Assembly (NCBI GenBank): GCA_946415475.1
Contig: CAMKSQ010000011.1
Coordinates: 1 to 56,754, forward strand
Reading direction: 5' to 3'
Source: an uncultured Bacteroidales bacterium
GTDB lineage: Bacteria > Bacteroidota > Bacteroidia > Bacteroidales > UBA932
DNA length: 56,754 nt
The notes under the pieces are model-generated. The model was not told the origin of the DNA. It saw nothing but the letters and a program-made list of their open reading frames with translations, and did no database searches. Shown piece after piece: positions 42,746-52,105 of this stretch. Made by a program: the position numbers and the translations under genes. Within the stretch, counting starts at the first letter, position 1. Each line of letters begins with the position of its first letter.

Positions 42746-44326
42746 ATGAAAAAGATAGCGATCCTATTGGCGTATCCCGCAATAATTATCGCCTGCAGCG
42801 GGCCTAAAGAGGTGCCGGAGCAAGGAAAAGAAAAACCGGGTGAGGGGAAGATTACCCCTTCTGTTCCCACGTTGACACTGGCTTCAGGTGTAAACTCCAA
42901 ACCGGTTTTGGGCCCCGAAGGAGGTAATGTGGAAGTGGCTTTTACTGCGTCGGATACATGGACTGCCGGTATTATTAACGAACGCGCTGCAGACTGGATA
43001 GATGTTTCTCCTTCTGAAGGAAAGGCAGGAAGCGGGAAAGTCACCGTCAGCGTAAAACCCAACGAAAGTCCGGATGAACGGAATGCTTCCATCCGGCTTG
43101 CATGTGGAAGCGCAACGCAGAATATTGTCCTTACCCAAAAACAAAAAGATGCATTTACGGCATCGGCAGGCAAGGCGGAATTTGGAAAAGAAGGAGGATC
43201 GTTCACTATCCAAGTCAAGGCCAATATTGACTTTGATTACACGATTGATGTCGGTCGTGATTGGATTACGTACAGCGAAACCAAGGCATTAAAGACAAGT
43301 AATCTATCCTTCACGGTGAGTCCGAATGAAGATGTATCCCGGCGTGAAGGCCAAATTACCGTATCCAGCAGCGCCGGAAGAGAAAGTTTTAAGATTTATC
43401 AGGAGGGAGCTGTTCCCACCCTTGTCCTTACCGGTACAACGAAGCATGTCCCGCAGAGCGGTGGAACGGTTACTGTGGAAGTAAGAAGCAATGTGGATGT
43501 TACCGCTACAGTTCAGGAAGGCGTGTCGTGGGTTGCCGAAATTACCAGTAAAGCCATGTCCACCAATACCTGGACTTTCTCCGTAGCGGAAAACGACAGC
43601 AATGACAGCCGTGTCGCGGAGATTTATTTTACCAATACGGAAAACAAGCTTTCAGAAACGGTCCAGATAGTACAGGCCCAGAAAAACGCCATTGTTATTG
43701 CTTCTGACAGGTATGAAATGGAAACGGAGGGCGGAGAAATCCAGGTGGCCGTTGCTCATAATGTGGATTTTGATGTGACTGTCGATGCAGATTGGATACA
43801 CTATCTGGAATCCAAGGCGATGGTCACGGAAACGCTTGTTTTTGTTGTTGACGAAAACGCTACGGGGGTGTCCCGAAGTGGAACGATATCTTTTGTGGCC
43901 GGTTCTCTTGTACAGACGCTCACCGTGGAACAGGCCTATGTTCCTCCCGTGGAACCGGAAGCGCCCGGCATATATGGCGTAGCCGGCCTTAAGTATGAGT
44001 TCAATCCCGTTACAGACCAGTTGCTTTGGACTCGGAAGAATGAGTATAATTTTTATATCATTACACCTGCCAACAACCGTTTCCTGTTGATAGCGTCGGG
44101 CTGGGGGCCGCTTGCGGAATTACGCGAATGGAGTGTGGATGATGTATTGAGTTATTCTTCCTGGCTGATAGGAGAAGAGGTAACCTTCACTATTACGCAG
44201 AATAGGGTCACATCGCTTTCCCCCGTTATCCAAAACGTGAAGACCCATTTAAGGAAGATAGGCGAGACCTACATGTGGTTCCAGGACGAGAAAAACAAAT
44301 ATATCGTTATAAAGTATAGATATTAA
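42746..44326 (+). CDS. Lipoprotein with four BACON-like domains
   Basis: 526 aa. Lipobox IIAC (Cys17), a Lys/Glu/Pro-rich linker, then four homologous ~90-residue beta-sandwiches. Each has a GG(N/S/T/E) first-strand turn, an aromatic DWI/SWV in the middle (ADWIDVSPSEG, RDWITYSETK, VSWVAEITSK, ADWIHYLESK) and a final strand ending in VTQ, YQE, VQA or VEQ. These are BACON hallmarks. A C-terminal ~120-residue domain is not recognised (YGVAGLKYEFNPVTDQLLWT). Probably co-transcribed with the protease and displayed on the surface. Confidence 0.8.
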   Translation: MKKIAILLAYPAIIIACSGPKEVPEQGKEKPGEGKITPSVPTLTLASGVNSKPVLGPEGGNVEVAFTASDTWTAGIINERAADWIDVSPSEGKAGSGKVTVSVKPNESPDERNASIRLACGSATQNIVLTQKQKDAFTASAGKAEFGKEGGSFTIQVKANIDFDYTIDVGRDWITYSETKALKTSNLSFTVSPNEDVSRREGQITVSSSAGRESFKIYQEGAVPTLVLTGTTKHVPQSGGTVTVEVRSNVDVTATVQEGVSWVAEITSKAMSTNTWTFSVAENDSNDSRVAEIYFTNTENKLSETVQIVQAQKNAIVIASDRYEMETEGGEIQVAVAHNVDFDVTVDADWIHYLESKAMVTETLVFVVDENATGVSRSGTISFVAGSLVQTLTVEQAYVPPVEPEAPGIYGVAGLKYEFNPVTDQLLWTRKNEYNFYIITPANNRFLLIASGWGPLAELREWSVDDVLSYSSWLIGEEVTFTITQNRVTSLSPVIQNVKTHLRKIGETYMWFQDEKNKYIVIKYRY

Positions 44327-44330
44327 TTCG

Positions 44331-44338
44331 TAACTTTG
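44331..44338 (+). promoter_or_regulatory. -7 box (TAACTTTG) of cdaA
   Basis: TAACTTTG begins 4 nt after the previous stop codon and ends 6 nt before ATG 44345, predicting a leaderless cdaA-mutS2 mRNA. Confidence 0.7.
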
Positions 44339-44344
44339 CAGGCT

Positions 44345-45160
44345 ATGTTACTGCAAGCTACCGGCATATGGGGTTTTCTCAGTTTTGGCTGGGCCGATGT
44401 CCTGGACATCGCCATGGTGGCCATTATCATCTTTTTGCTCATCCGTAGCATCAAGGGGGACTCCACCGTACTCAATATTGTGCTGGTGCTGGTCATCATG
44501 CTGGTAGTTCAGGCCGTGGTGAGCGCCCTGAACATGCGCATGATGACCGTCCTGATGAATGCCCTCCTGGATGTGGGTATCCTGGCCGTCATCATCCTGT
44601 TCCAGCCGGAAATCCGCCATGCGCTCAACCGCCTGGCCGTTCGTTCCGGCATCGCCCGCCGCAGCGGCCAAATCTTCAACCGGCTGCTGGGTGTCAAGGA
44701 AGAAAAAATGGACCGCCAGAGCGTAGTGGAGCTGGGAGAGGCCGTGCGCGCCATGTCGGCCGAGAAAACCGGTGCGCTCATCGTCCTGCAGCACAAGAGT
44801 TCCATGGAAGAATACATCAACACCGGCGACCGTTTTGAGGCCGATATCAACCGTCGGCTCATCACCAATATCTTCTTCAAGAATTCCCCGTTGCACGACG
44901 GCGCCATGATTATCGTGGGCGACCATATCGCCGCTGCCCGCTGCCAGCTGCCCATGACCAACCGGACGGACATTCCCGCCCATTACGGCATGCGTCACCG
45001 CGCAGCCATCGGCCTGAGTGAAGATACCGATGCCGATATCCTGGTGGTGTCCGAGGAAACGGGCAACGTGAGTTTTGTCCGTGGCGGCGAAATTAGGACG
45101 GTCGCCAGCATGAAGGAACTGCGCGAACTGCTCAACAGCGTGATGAACGAGGAGGAATAA
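44345..45160 (+). CDS. cdaA: Diadenylate cyclase (CdaA/DacA type)
   Basis: 271 aa from ATG 44345. Three N-terminal transmembrane helices (within residues 12-85) precede a DAC domain with LHDGAMII and RHRAAIGLSE, the two nucleotide-binding signatures. It makes cyclic di-AMP from two ATP at the inner membrane; in other bacteria this messenger controls potassium and wall homeostasis. TTG 44336 lies inside the promoter box and was rejected. It ends directly before the mutS2 ATG. Confidence 0.93.
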   Translation: MLLQATGIWGFLSFGWADVLDIAMVAIIIFLLIRSIKGDSTVLNIVLVLVIMLVVQAVVSALNMRMMTVLMNALLDVGILAVIILFQPEIRHALNRLAVRSGIARRSGQIFNRLLGVKEEKMDRQSVVELGEAVRAMSAEKTGALIVLQHKSSMEEYINTGDRFEADINRRLITNIFFKNSPLHDGAMIIVGDHIAAARCQLPMTNRTDIPAHYGMRHRAAIGLSEDTDADILVVSEETGNVSFVRGGEIRTVASMKELRELLNSVMNEEE

Positions 45161-47674
45161 ATGGACGCAAGACTGGAAGCCAAGCTGGGATTTGACAAGG
45201 TGCGGGCCGCTATCGGCGCGCGCTGTTCCACGGAGTATGCGGCCTCCCGCGTGGCAGAGGAGGAATTCAGCACCAGCGGGGAGGAAATCCGCCGCCGGCA
45301 CCTGCTCGCAGACGAGATGCGTCTCATCCTTATGTTCGAGGACAGCTTTCCCACGGCCGGCTACATCGACGCCATCGGCTTCCTGGAACCCATCGGCAAA
45401 AATGCCTCCATCGACCTGCTTTCATTGGGAAAACTGCGTACCTTGCTGGATACGCTCCGCAAGGCGCTGCATTTTTTTCATACGGTGAAGGAGGGGATTT
45501 ACCCCAATCTGCAGCACCTGGCGGCGGGCATTCAAGCTCCTTCGGAGGTGATGCGCCGCATCGACGCCATCCTGGACCGCCACGGGGACATCAAGGACAC
45601 CGCTTCGGACGAACTGTACCAGATCCGCCGCAGCATCAAGGACAAGGAAATCAACATTTCCAAGCGGATGAACGCCATCTTGCGCCAGGCGCAGCAGGAG
45701 GGACTGGCCGATGCCGATGCTTCCGTGGCCATCCGCGACGGCAAAATGCTCATTCCGGTGACATCGGCCAAGAAAAGGGCCTTCCAGGGCTTTGTGTACG
45801 ATGAAAGCGCCACCGGAAAAACCACCTTCATGGAGCCGGCGGAGATTGTGGCACTGCAGAACGAGATTGCGGAACTGCACTTCGCCCAAACCCGCGAGAT
45901 TGCCAAAATCCTCTACGAATTTGCCGAATTCCTGCGCCCGTGGGTACCGGAACTCATTGCCGGAGCCACCTTTGTGGGCGAACTGGATTTCAACATGGCC
46001 AAGGCCTATGTGGCCCTGGACTATATCGCCGGCATGCCGGTGGTGTCGGAAGACGGCACGCTGAACCTGCGCAAGGCCCGGCATCCGCTGCTGGAAAAGA
46101 GCCTGCGGAAAGAGAAAAAAGCCATCGTCCCGCTTACCGTGGAACTCACTCCGGAAAAGCGGATTCTCCTGATTTCCGGCCCCAACGCCGGCGGCAAGAG
46201 CGTCTGCCTCAAAACCGTGGGCCTGCTGCAGTACATGTTCCAATGGGGCATGCTCATCCCTACGTCGGAAAGCTCGGAACTGCCTGTGTTCGACCGTATT
46301 ATGGTCTCCATCGGCGATGACCAGTCGCTGGAAAACGACCTTTCCACCTACAGCAGTTTCCTTGCCGATATGAACGCCATGCTGTCCGTGGCGGACGCCC
46401 GCACGTTGGTGCTCATCGACGAATTCGGTTCGGGCACGGAGCCCGCTGCCGGCGGCGCCATTGCGGAGGCCATCCTGCACGAGTTGGACAGCCGCGGTGC
46501 CTACGGCGTCATCACTACGCACTACACTAACCTTAAATTATATGCCTCGTCGGCGGAAACCGGCGTGGTGAACGGCGCCATGCAGTTCGATGCCGCCACC
46601 GTAGCGCCGCTCTTCCAGTTGGAAGTGGGCCTGCCGGGCTCGTCGTTCGCCTTTGAACTGGCCCGGAAGATGGGTCTGCCGGAGCCGATTGTGCACGATG
46701 CGGAGCTGCGCGCAGGCGAGCAGTTCGTGGGCATTGAACGGAACCTCCGCAAAATTGCCCGCAGCCGTCGCGCCCTGGACGAGAAACTCACCAAGATCCG
46801 CGCTACGGACAAGACGCTGGAAGGCCTCACGGACCGCTACGAGAAGGAACTGGAGGACATCAAGGAGATGCGCCGCCGCATCCTGGACGAGGCCCGCGAG
46901 GAAGCGGAAAAGATTATCCGCGATGCTAATAAGCAGGTAGAGAATACCATCCGCACCATCAAGGAGTCGCAGGCCCGCAAGGAGGAAACGCAGGGAGCGC
47001 GCGCAGAGCTGCAGGGCTTCCTGGGCGCCCTGGCGGAGAACCGGGGCAAGCGGGATGCCTATATCGACAAGAAACTGCAGACCGTCAAGGAACGCAAGGA
47101 GCGTGAAAAAGAGCGCAAACGCAAGCGGGCCAACGGGGAAACGCTGCAGCAGATGGAGGAGGCAGAGGCCCAGGACCGCAAGATGGCCGCTTTCCGCAGT
47201 GCGCCGCTGAAGGTAGGGGAGAAGGTGCGCATCAAGGACAATGGCATGGTGGGCGAGGTAGCCACCGTGAGCACCAAGGCGGTGAGCGTGATTGTGGGCA
47301 ATGTCACCACCAAGCTGCCGCTGGACCGCGTGGAGCGCATTACCGCCAATGAGTACAAGGCGGTGGTGAAGGCACCGGCGGAGCGTCCGCGCCAGGTGTT
47401 CGACAGCGCCATCAACGAACGCAAGGCTTCCTTCAAGCTGGAATTAGACGTCCGTGGGGAGCGCGTGGCGGATGCCATCGACATTGTTATGCGATATATT
47501 GACGATGCTATCATGTTGGGTGTGCCTTCGGTGCGAATTTTGCATGGGAAAGGAACAGGCGCGTTGCGGGAGGAAATCCAAAAGTACGTCCGCACCGTGC
47601 CCGGTGTACAGTCCGTCGCCGACGAACATGTCCAATTTGGCGGTTCCGGCGTAACTGTTGTGAAATTTGACTAA
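45161..47674 (+). CDS. mutS2: MutS2-type DNA/ribosome quality-control ATPase
   Basis: 837 aa. MutS-like clamp and lever regions, Walker A SGPNAGGKS with Lys346, signature DEFGSGTEP, a long charged coiled coil (about 510-670, rich in Glu/Arg/Lys), a KOW-like segment (LKVGEKVRIKDNGMVGEVAT), and a C-terminal Smr nuclease domain with LDVRGER and HGKGTGAL. It lacks the MutS mismatch-recognition domain, which distinguishes MutS2. Known roles are suppression of homologous recombination and rescue of collided ribosomes. It starts one base after the cdaA stop, so translational coupling is likely. Confidence 0.94.
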   Translation: MDARLEAKLGFDKVRAAIGARCSTEYAASRVAEEEFSTSGEEIRRRHLLADEMRLILMFEDSFPTAGYIDAIGFLEPIGKNASIDLLSLGKLRTLLDTLRKALHFFHTVKEGIYPNLQHLAAGIQAPSEVMRRIDAILDRHGDIKDTASDELYQIRRSIKDKEINISKRMNAILRQAQQEGLADADASVAIRDGKMLIPVTSAKKRAFQGFVYDESATGKTTFMEPAEIVALQNEIAELHFAQTREIAKILYEFAEFLRPWVPELIAGATFVGELDFNMAKAYVALDYIAGMPVVSEDGTLNLRKARHPLLEKSLRKEKKAIVPLTVELTPEKRILLISGPNAGGKSVCLKTVGLLQYMFQWGMLIPTSESSELPVFDRIMVSIGDDQSLENDLSTYSSFLADMNAMLSVADARTLVLIDEFGSGTEPAAGGAIAEAILHELDSRGAYGVITTHYTNLKLYASSAETGVVNGAMQFDAATVAPLFQLEVGLPGSSFAFELARKMGLPEPIVHDAELRAGEQFVGIERNLRKIARSRRALDEKLTKIRATDKTLEGLTDRYEKELEDIKEMRRRILDEAREEAEKIIRDANKQVENTIRTIKESQARKEETQGARAELQGFLGALAENRGKRDAYIDKKLQTVKERKEREKERKRKRANGETLQQMEEAEAQDRKMAAFRSAPLKVGEKVRIKDNGMVGEVATVSTKAVSVIVGNVTTKLPLDRVERITANEYKAVVKAPAERPRQVFDSAINERKASFKLELDVRGERVADAIDIVMRYIDDAIMLGVPSVRILHGKGTGALREEIQKYVRTVPGVQSVADEHVQFGGSGVTVVKFD

Positions 47675-47687
47675 AACCTACAACCAA

Positions 47688-48062
47688 ATGAATGTTCTGA
47701 GGACGAGTAAGATAGGGGAGACGGGAGAACAGCTTGCATGCGATTTTCTACAGACGCGCGGCCACCAGATTCTGGACCGCAACTGGCACAGCGGCCACCT
47801 GGAGCTGGACATCGTGTCCGAAGGCCCGGACGGCCTGCACTTCGTGGAGGTGAAAGCCCGTACGGCGCCGGTTACTTCCACGGTGCTGGACCAGGTGAAC
47901 GTAGTAAAGCAAAAGCGCATCACGGCGGCTGCCAACCAATACCTTAATAAGAAACATCTGGCAGGAAAGGATGTGTATTTCGACATCGTTTCCGTGTTGT
48001 TCGACGGCCAAACTTCCGTGGTGCGGTACTTTCCGCAGGCCTGGATCCCCATGTACTTATAG
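47688..48062 (+). CDS. yraN: UPF0102 / YraN-family nuclease-like protein
   Basis: 124 aa from ATG 47688. The family signature is clear: GETGEQLACDFLQTRGHQIL, then RNWHSGHLELDIV, then HFVEVKAR, the restriction-endonuclease-like D-ExK core, and a C-terminal FDIVSV. The cellular function is not known with certainty. It is 13 nt downstream of mutS2. TTG 47667 overlaps the mutS2 end and was rejected. Confidence 0.9.
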   Translation: MNVLRTSKIGETGEQLACDFLQTRGHQILDRNWHSGHLELDIVSEGPDGLHFVEVKARTAPVTSTVLDQVNVVKQKRITAAANQYLNKKHLAGKDVYFDIVSVLFDGQTSVVRYFPQAWIPMYL

Positions 48063-48078
48063 ACTAACCACACACTTA

Positions 48079-48852
48079 ATGAATACCAACAATCGATATT
48101 GCGTTATCATGGCCGATGGTAACGGATCGCCTTATCAGCTCCGCATCACCTTCGACCGTTTTCTCAAGGTGGTGCCGGAGGACCACATCCTGGTTGTAAC
48201 CCCGGCCCGTTTTGCCGCCGAGGCCCGCAAGGTGCTGCCGGAACTGCTTCCGGAAAACCTGCTGCAGGAGCCCATGGCCCGGAAAACCGCACCCTGCATG
48301 GCCTATGCCGCTTATACCCTGCTTGCCAGAAATCCGGAGGCTGTCATCGTGGCCACCCCGTGGGACCTGGTCATCCGTGACGAAAGCCTGTTTGCCCATA
48401 CGGTGGGGGAGGCCTTCGACTATGTAGAGGAGAACGACGTCCTCATGACCCTGGGCATCGTCCCTAAAACGCCGGATGTGAACTTTGGTTACATCCAGGT
48501 GCGCGAAGGGCACCACGCCCATCTTATGGCGGGTCCGCTGCAGGTGAAAACCTTCACGGAAAAGCCTTCGCCGGAGCTGGCCGACATTTTCGTGCGCACC
48601 GGCGAGTTCTTCTGGAACAGCGGTATCTTCATCTGGAAGGCCGCCACCATCATCTCGGAAATGGAAAAATACATCCCTGAGGTTACGGAGATGTTCAGAG
48701 GCTGGGAAACCCGCATCGGGGACCCGGTTTTCGTGGAGCAGGCCTATGTGGAATGCCCCAAGGTTTCGCTGGATTACGGCGTCATGGAGCGCACTTCCCG
48801 CGCCTGGCTCTATCCCGCCCGATTCGGTTGGGCCGATATTGATAGGTTGTGA
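48079..48852 (+). pseudogene. Truncated, probably inactive mannose-1-phosphate guanylyltransferase
   Basis: 257 aa, about 90-100 shorter than ManC-type enzymes. The middle is well conserved (MARKTAPCMAYAAYTLLARN, FTEKPSPELADIFVRTGEFF, WNSGIFIWKA, VSLDYGVMERT). Two defects are visible. The N-terminal nucleotide-binding loop, normally GGxGxRFWPxSR...PKQ, reads MADGNGSPYQLRITFDRF, so about 20-25 residues including the key Arg and Lys are gone. The C terminus stops right after RFGWADI, where the last domain should begin. Loss of both argues for a pseudogene, although the frame is open. It ends 18 nt before the ribosomal promoter and may mark a rearrangement junction. Confidence 0.75.
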
Positions 48853-48870
48853 AAAAACCTGTTGATAACT

Positions 48871-48902
48871 TTTGGTAAATCAAAATATTATCCGTATCTT
48901 TG
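48871..48902 (+). promoter_or_regulatory. Consensus promoter of the rplC ribosomal operon
   Basis: TTTG (48871-48874), 20 nt, TATCTTTG (48895-48902): perfect match to the Bacteroidetes housekeeping consensus, 73 nt before the rplC ATG. Confidence 0.88.
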
Positions 48903-48906
48903 CGGT

Positions 48907-48938
48907 CCGCAATTGTGCCTAATGGCCTCCAGTTGCGG
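48907..48938 (+). promoter_or_regulatory. Leader hairpin before rplC
   Basis: CCGCAA (48907-48912) pairs with TTGCGG (48933-48938) near the 5' end of the predicted transcript. It may be an autoregulatory ribosomal-protein leader, for example for L4 (rplD), or only a stabilising hairpin. Confidence 0.45.
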
Positions 48939-48975
48939 GCTAAATTATTAAGTAACAATTAATTAACAAACACCA

Positions 48976-49602
48976 ATGCCTGGTTTAATTGGAAAGAAAG
49001 TCGGAATGATTTCCGTCTTCGGTGCCGACGGGAAGAATATCCCGTGCACTGTCGTTGAGGCTGGTCCGTGTGTTGTCACGCAGGTTCGCACCGTAGAAAC
49101 CGACGGTTACTCCGCCGTGCAGCTTGCCTATGACGAAAAGAAAGAGAAACGCACCAGCGCGGCCCTGAAGGGCCATTTTGAGAAGGCTGGAACTACTCCC
49201 AAGAAGAAGCTCGTGGAATTCCCCGCAGACTTCGCCGGAGAGCTCAAGCTGGGTGACACCATCACCGTTGCCGACATTTTCACCGAGAATGTCAAGTTCA
49301 TCGACGTGGTGGGTACTTCTAAAGGTAAGGGTTTCCAGGGCGTTGTCAAACGTCACGGATTCGCCGGTGTAGGTGGTGTGACCCACGGTCAGCACAACCG
49401 TCTCCGTCACCCTGGTTCCATGGGTGCATCCTCCTGGCCTTCCCGCGTTTTCCCGGGAATGCGTATGGCAGGTCACATGGGCAACGAGCGTGTGAAAGTC
49501 TTCAACCTCGAGGTCCTCAAAGTCATCCCTGAGAACAATCTCGTTATCGTAAAGGGTTCCGTACCCGGAGCCAAAGGTTCTTACTTAATTCTGGAGGACT
49601 AA
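48976..49602 (+). CDS. rplC: 50S ribosomal protein L3
   Basis: 208 aa. Opens with [14 protein letters not shown] and has the L3 core [19 protein letters not shown] and the [15 protein letters not shown] loop reaching the peptidyl-transferase centre. It is the first gene of the operon here: rpsJ, which normally precedes it, is absent and the promoter lies directly upstream. Confidence 0.97.
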   Translation: MPGLIGKKVGMISVFGADGKNIPCTVVEAGPCVVTQVRTVETDGYSAVQLAYDEKKEKRTSAALKGHFEKAGTTPKKKLVEFPADFAGELKLGDTITVADIFTENVKFIDVVGTSKGKGFQGVVKRHGFAGVGGVTHGQHNRLRHPGSMGASSWPSRVFPGMRMAGHMGNERVKVFNLEVLKVIPENNLVIVKGSVPGAKGSYLILED

Positions 49603-49605
49603 TTT

Positions 49606-50232
49606 ATGGAATTGAATGTTTTGAAGATTGACGGCACTCAGTCCGGTAAGAAAGTGGTTCTTGACGAGAAAGTGTTCGGCGTACAGCCCAACGACCACGT
49701 CATCTACCTCGATGTCCTTCAGTATCTCGCCGCTCAGCGTCAGGGCACTGCCAAGACCAAAGACCGCAGCGAGGTTGCCTATTCCACCAAGAAACTCGGT
49801 CGTCAGAAGGGCGGCGGCGGTGCACGTCACGGCTCCCTCAAGGCTGGTATCTTCGTAGGTGGTGGCAACGTGTTCGGCCCCAAGCCGCGTGACTATCGCT
49901 TTAAGCTCAACAAGAAAGTGAAGCAGCTCGCCCGCGTGAGCGCCCTTTCTTACAAGGCTCAGGAGAACAAAATCGTTCTGGTGGAACCTTTCGCCATGGA
50001 CGCTCCCAAGACCAAGGAGTTCAAATCCATCCTTTCCGCTATCAAAGCCGGCGACCGCAATGTCCTGGTTGTGCTTCCGGAGAACTCCAACAATATTTTC
50101 CTGTCATCCCGCAATCTGCCTAACGTGCAGGTTATCACCGTTGACGAGATCAATACCTACGCTATCATGAATGCCCACTCCCTGGTGCTTGTGGACGGCG
50201 TGCAGGATATCCTCGCAGCAAGAGTTAAGTAA
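49606..50232 (+). CDS. rplD: 50S ribosomal protein L4
   Basis: 208 aa, with the exit-tunnel loop KKLGRQKGGGGARHGSLKAG and the C-terminal NVQVITVDEINTYAIMNAHS. In other bacteria L4 also represses its own operon. 3 nt after rplC. Confidence 0.97.
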   Translation: MELNVLKIDGTQSGKKVVLDEKVFGVQPNDHVIYLDVLQYLAAQRQGTAKTKDRSEVAYSTKKLGRQKGGGGARHGSLKAGIFVGGGNVFGPKPRDYRFKLNKKVKQLARVSALSYKAQENKIVLVEPFAMDAPKTKEFKSILSAIKAGDRNVLVVLPENSNNIFLSSRNLPNVQVITVDEINTYAIMNAHSLVLVDGVQDILAARVK

Positions 50233-50246
50233 AGGAGAGAAGAAAA

Positions 50247-50537
50247 ATGGGTATTTTAATTAAGCCAATCGTAACCGAGAAAATGACGGCTGAGGGCGAA
50301 AAGCTCAACCGTTACGGTTTCATCGTGGACCGCAAGGCCAATAAGCTTCAGATCAAGGCTGCCGTCGAGCAGATGTACGGCGTTTCCGTCGCAGACGTGA
50401 ACACCCTGAACTACCATGGCAAGCGCAAACAGCGCTACACCAAGGCCGGCCTCCTCCGCGGTCGTATGAATCACTTCAAGAAGGCTTATGTCACGCTTGC
50501 AGGTGAAGACAAGATTGATTTCTACGCTAACATCTAA
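50247..50537 (+). CDS. rplW: 50S ribosomal protein L23
   Basis: 96 aa. ILIKPIVTEKMT at the N terminus and the NTLNYHGKRKQRY loop identify L23, the docking site for trigger factor and SRP at the tunnel exit. A purine-rich AGGAGAG precedes the ATG by 9 nt, one of the few Shine-Dalgarno-like sites in the window. Confidence 0.96.
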   Translation: MGILIKPIVTEKMTAEGEKLNRYGFIVDRKANKLQIKAAVEQMYGVSVADVNTLNYHGKRKQRYTKAGLLRGRMNHFKKAYVTLAGEDKIDFYANI

Positions 50538-50552
50538 GAAGGAGAATAAACT

Positions 50553-51377
50553 ATGGCAATCAAGAAGTACAAGCCGGTAACTCCCGGCCAGCGCAACAAG
50601 GCTATCAGCTCCTTCGACGAGATCACCGCGAAGAAGCCTTACAAGAAGCTCCTTGCTCCCATTAAGTCCACTGGTGGACGCAACAACACCGGTCAGATGA
50701 CCGTGCGTTACCGTGGCGGCGGTCACAAGAGAATGTACCGCCTGGTAGACTTCGTCCGCAACCGCGACGAATTCAAAGCAACCGTGCTCACCATCGAGTA
50801 CGATCCTAACCGCAGCGCCCGCATCGCCCTCATCCAGTATGAGGATGGCATGAAGAGCTACATCATCGCCCCTAACGGCCTCCAGGTCGGTCAGGTGGTG
50901 GAGAGCGGCCCTCAGGCTTCCCCGGATATGGGTAACTGCCTCCCGCTTGCTAACATTCCTGTTGGTACGCTTGTTCACGCTATCGAGCTCCGTCCCGGTC
51001 AGGGTGCCGCTATGGCCCGTTCCGCCGGTACTTATGCCCAGCTCGCCGCCCGTGAAGGTAACTACGCCATCCTCCGTCTGCCCTCGGGTGAGACCCGCAT
51101 GGTTCCCGTTGCCTGCCGCGCTACCGTGGGCACCGTTTCCAACCCGGATCATAATCTGGAATCCGACGGTAAGGCCGGCCGCACCCGTCATCAGGGTCGC
51201 CGCCCGCACAACCGTGGTGTTGTCATGAACCCGCACGATCACCCGATGGGTGGTGGTGAAGGCCGTGCTTCCGGTGGACACCCTCGTTCCCGTAAGGGTC
51301 TGCCTGCAAAGGGCTACAAGACCCGCAACCCGAAGGCTGTGTCCAACAAGTTCATCATTGAAAGACGTAAGAAATAA
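50553..51377 (+). CDS. rplB: 50S ribosomal protein L2
   Basis: 274 aa, normal length. Segments [40 protein letters not shown] and the conserved [13 protein letters not shown], whose His lies near the peptidyl-transferase centre. An AGGAG precedes the ATG by 9 nt. Confidence 0.97.
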   Translation: MAIKKYKPVTPGQRNKAISSFDEITAKKPYKKLLAPIKSTGGRNNTGQMTVRYRGGGHKRMYRLVDFVRNRDEFKATVLTIEYDPNRSARIALIQYEDGMKSYIIAPNGLQVGQVVESGPQASPDMGNCLPLANIPVGTLVHAIELRPGQGAAMARSAGTYAQLAAREGNYAILRLPSGETRMVPVACRATVGTVSNPDHNLESDGKAGRTRHQGRRPHNRGVVMNPHDHPMGGGEGRASGGHPRSRKGLPAKGYKTRNPKAVSNKFIIERRKK

Positions 51378-51396
51378 CGGAATAAACTAACAGATT

Positions 51397-51669
51397 ATGA
51401 GTCGTTCACTTAAAAAAGGACCGTACATTCAGGAAGCACTGGAGAACAGAATTCTCGCTATGAATGACGGCAGCAAAAAGAAAGAGGTTGTCAAGACTTG
51501 GTCCCGCGCCAGCATGATTTCCCCTGACTTCGTGGGCCACACCATCGCCGTGCACAACGGTAACAAGTTCATTCCGGTATATGTTACGGAGAACATGGTT
51601 GGTCACAAGCTGGGCGAATTTGCTCCCACCCGCACTTTCCGCGGCCACGCAGGCAACAATAAGAAATAA
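51397..51669 (+). CDS. rpsS: 30S ribosomal protein S19
   Basis: 90 aa. Typical [10 protein letters not shown] start, [20 protein letters not shown] and [18 protein letters not shown]. Binds 16S rRNA in the head with S13. Confidence 0.97.
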   Translation: MSRSLKKGPYIQEALENRILAMNDGSKKKEVVKTWSRASMISPDFVGHTIAVHNGNKFIPVYVTENMVGHKLGEFAPTRTFRGHAGNNKK

Positions 51670-51688
51670 TGTTTAAAGGATTGACATT

Positions 51689-52102
51689 ATGGGAAAGAGA
51701 AAAAGACTGATGGCCGAGCGCCTGAAAGAGACCAAGAAGCAGACCGCTATCGCTAAACTTAACGATGTCCCCACTTCTCCCCGGAAGATGCGCCTTGTGT
51801 GCGATACCATCCGTGGCGTTGAGGTAAACCATGCCCTGGATCTTCTCCACTATTCCAAGCGTGACGCTTCCGTGCGTCTGGAGAAACTTCTCAAGAGCGC
51901 TATCGCCAACTGGGAAGCCAAGAACCCGGAGCAGACCAAGGAACTGGAAAGCGGCAACGTGATTGTGAAAACCATTATGGTGGACGAGGGTCGTACCCTC
52001 AAGCGCATCCGCCCGTGCCCTCAGGGCCGTGCCGGTCGCATCCGCAAGCGTTCCAACCACGTTACCATCGTACTGGACGTAAAAAAAGCAGTGGAGGAAT
52101 AA
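51689..52102 (+). CDS. rplV: 50S ribosomal protein L22
   Basis: 137 aa. [20 protein letters not shown] and the C-terminal tunnel hairpin ([20 protein letters not shown]) identify L22. 3 nt before rpsC. Confidence 0.96.
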   Translation: MGKRKRLMAERLKETKKQTAIAKLNDVPTSPRKMRLVCDTIRGVEVNHALDLLHYSKRDASVRLEKLLKSAIANWEAKNPEQTKELESGNVIVKTIMVDEGRTLKRIRPCPQGRAGRIRKRSNHVTIVLDVKKAVEE

Positions 52103-52105
52103 ACT

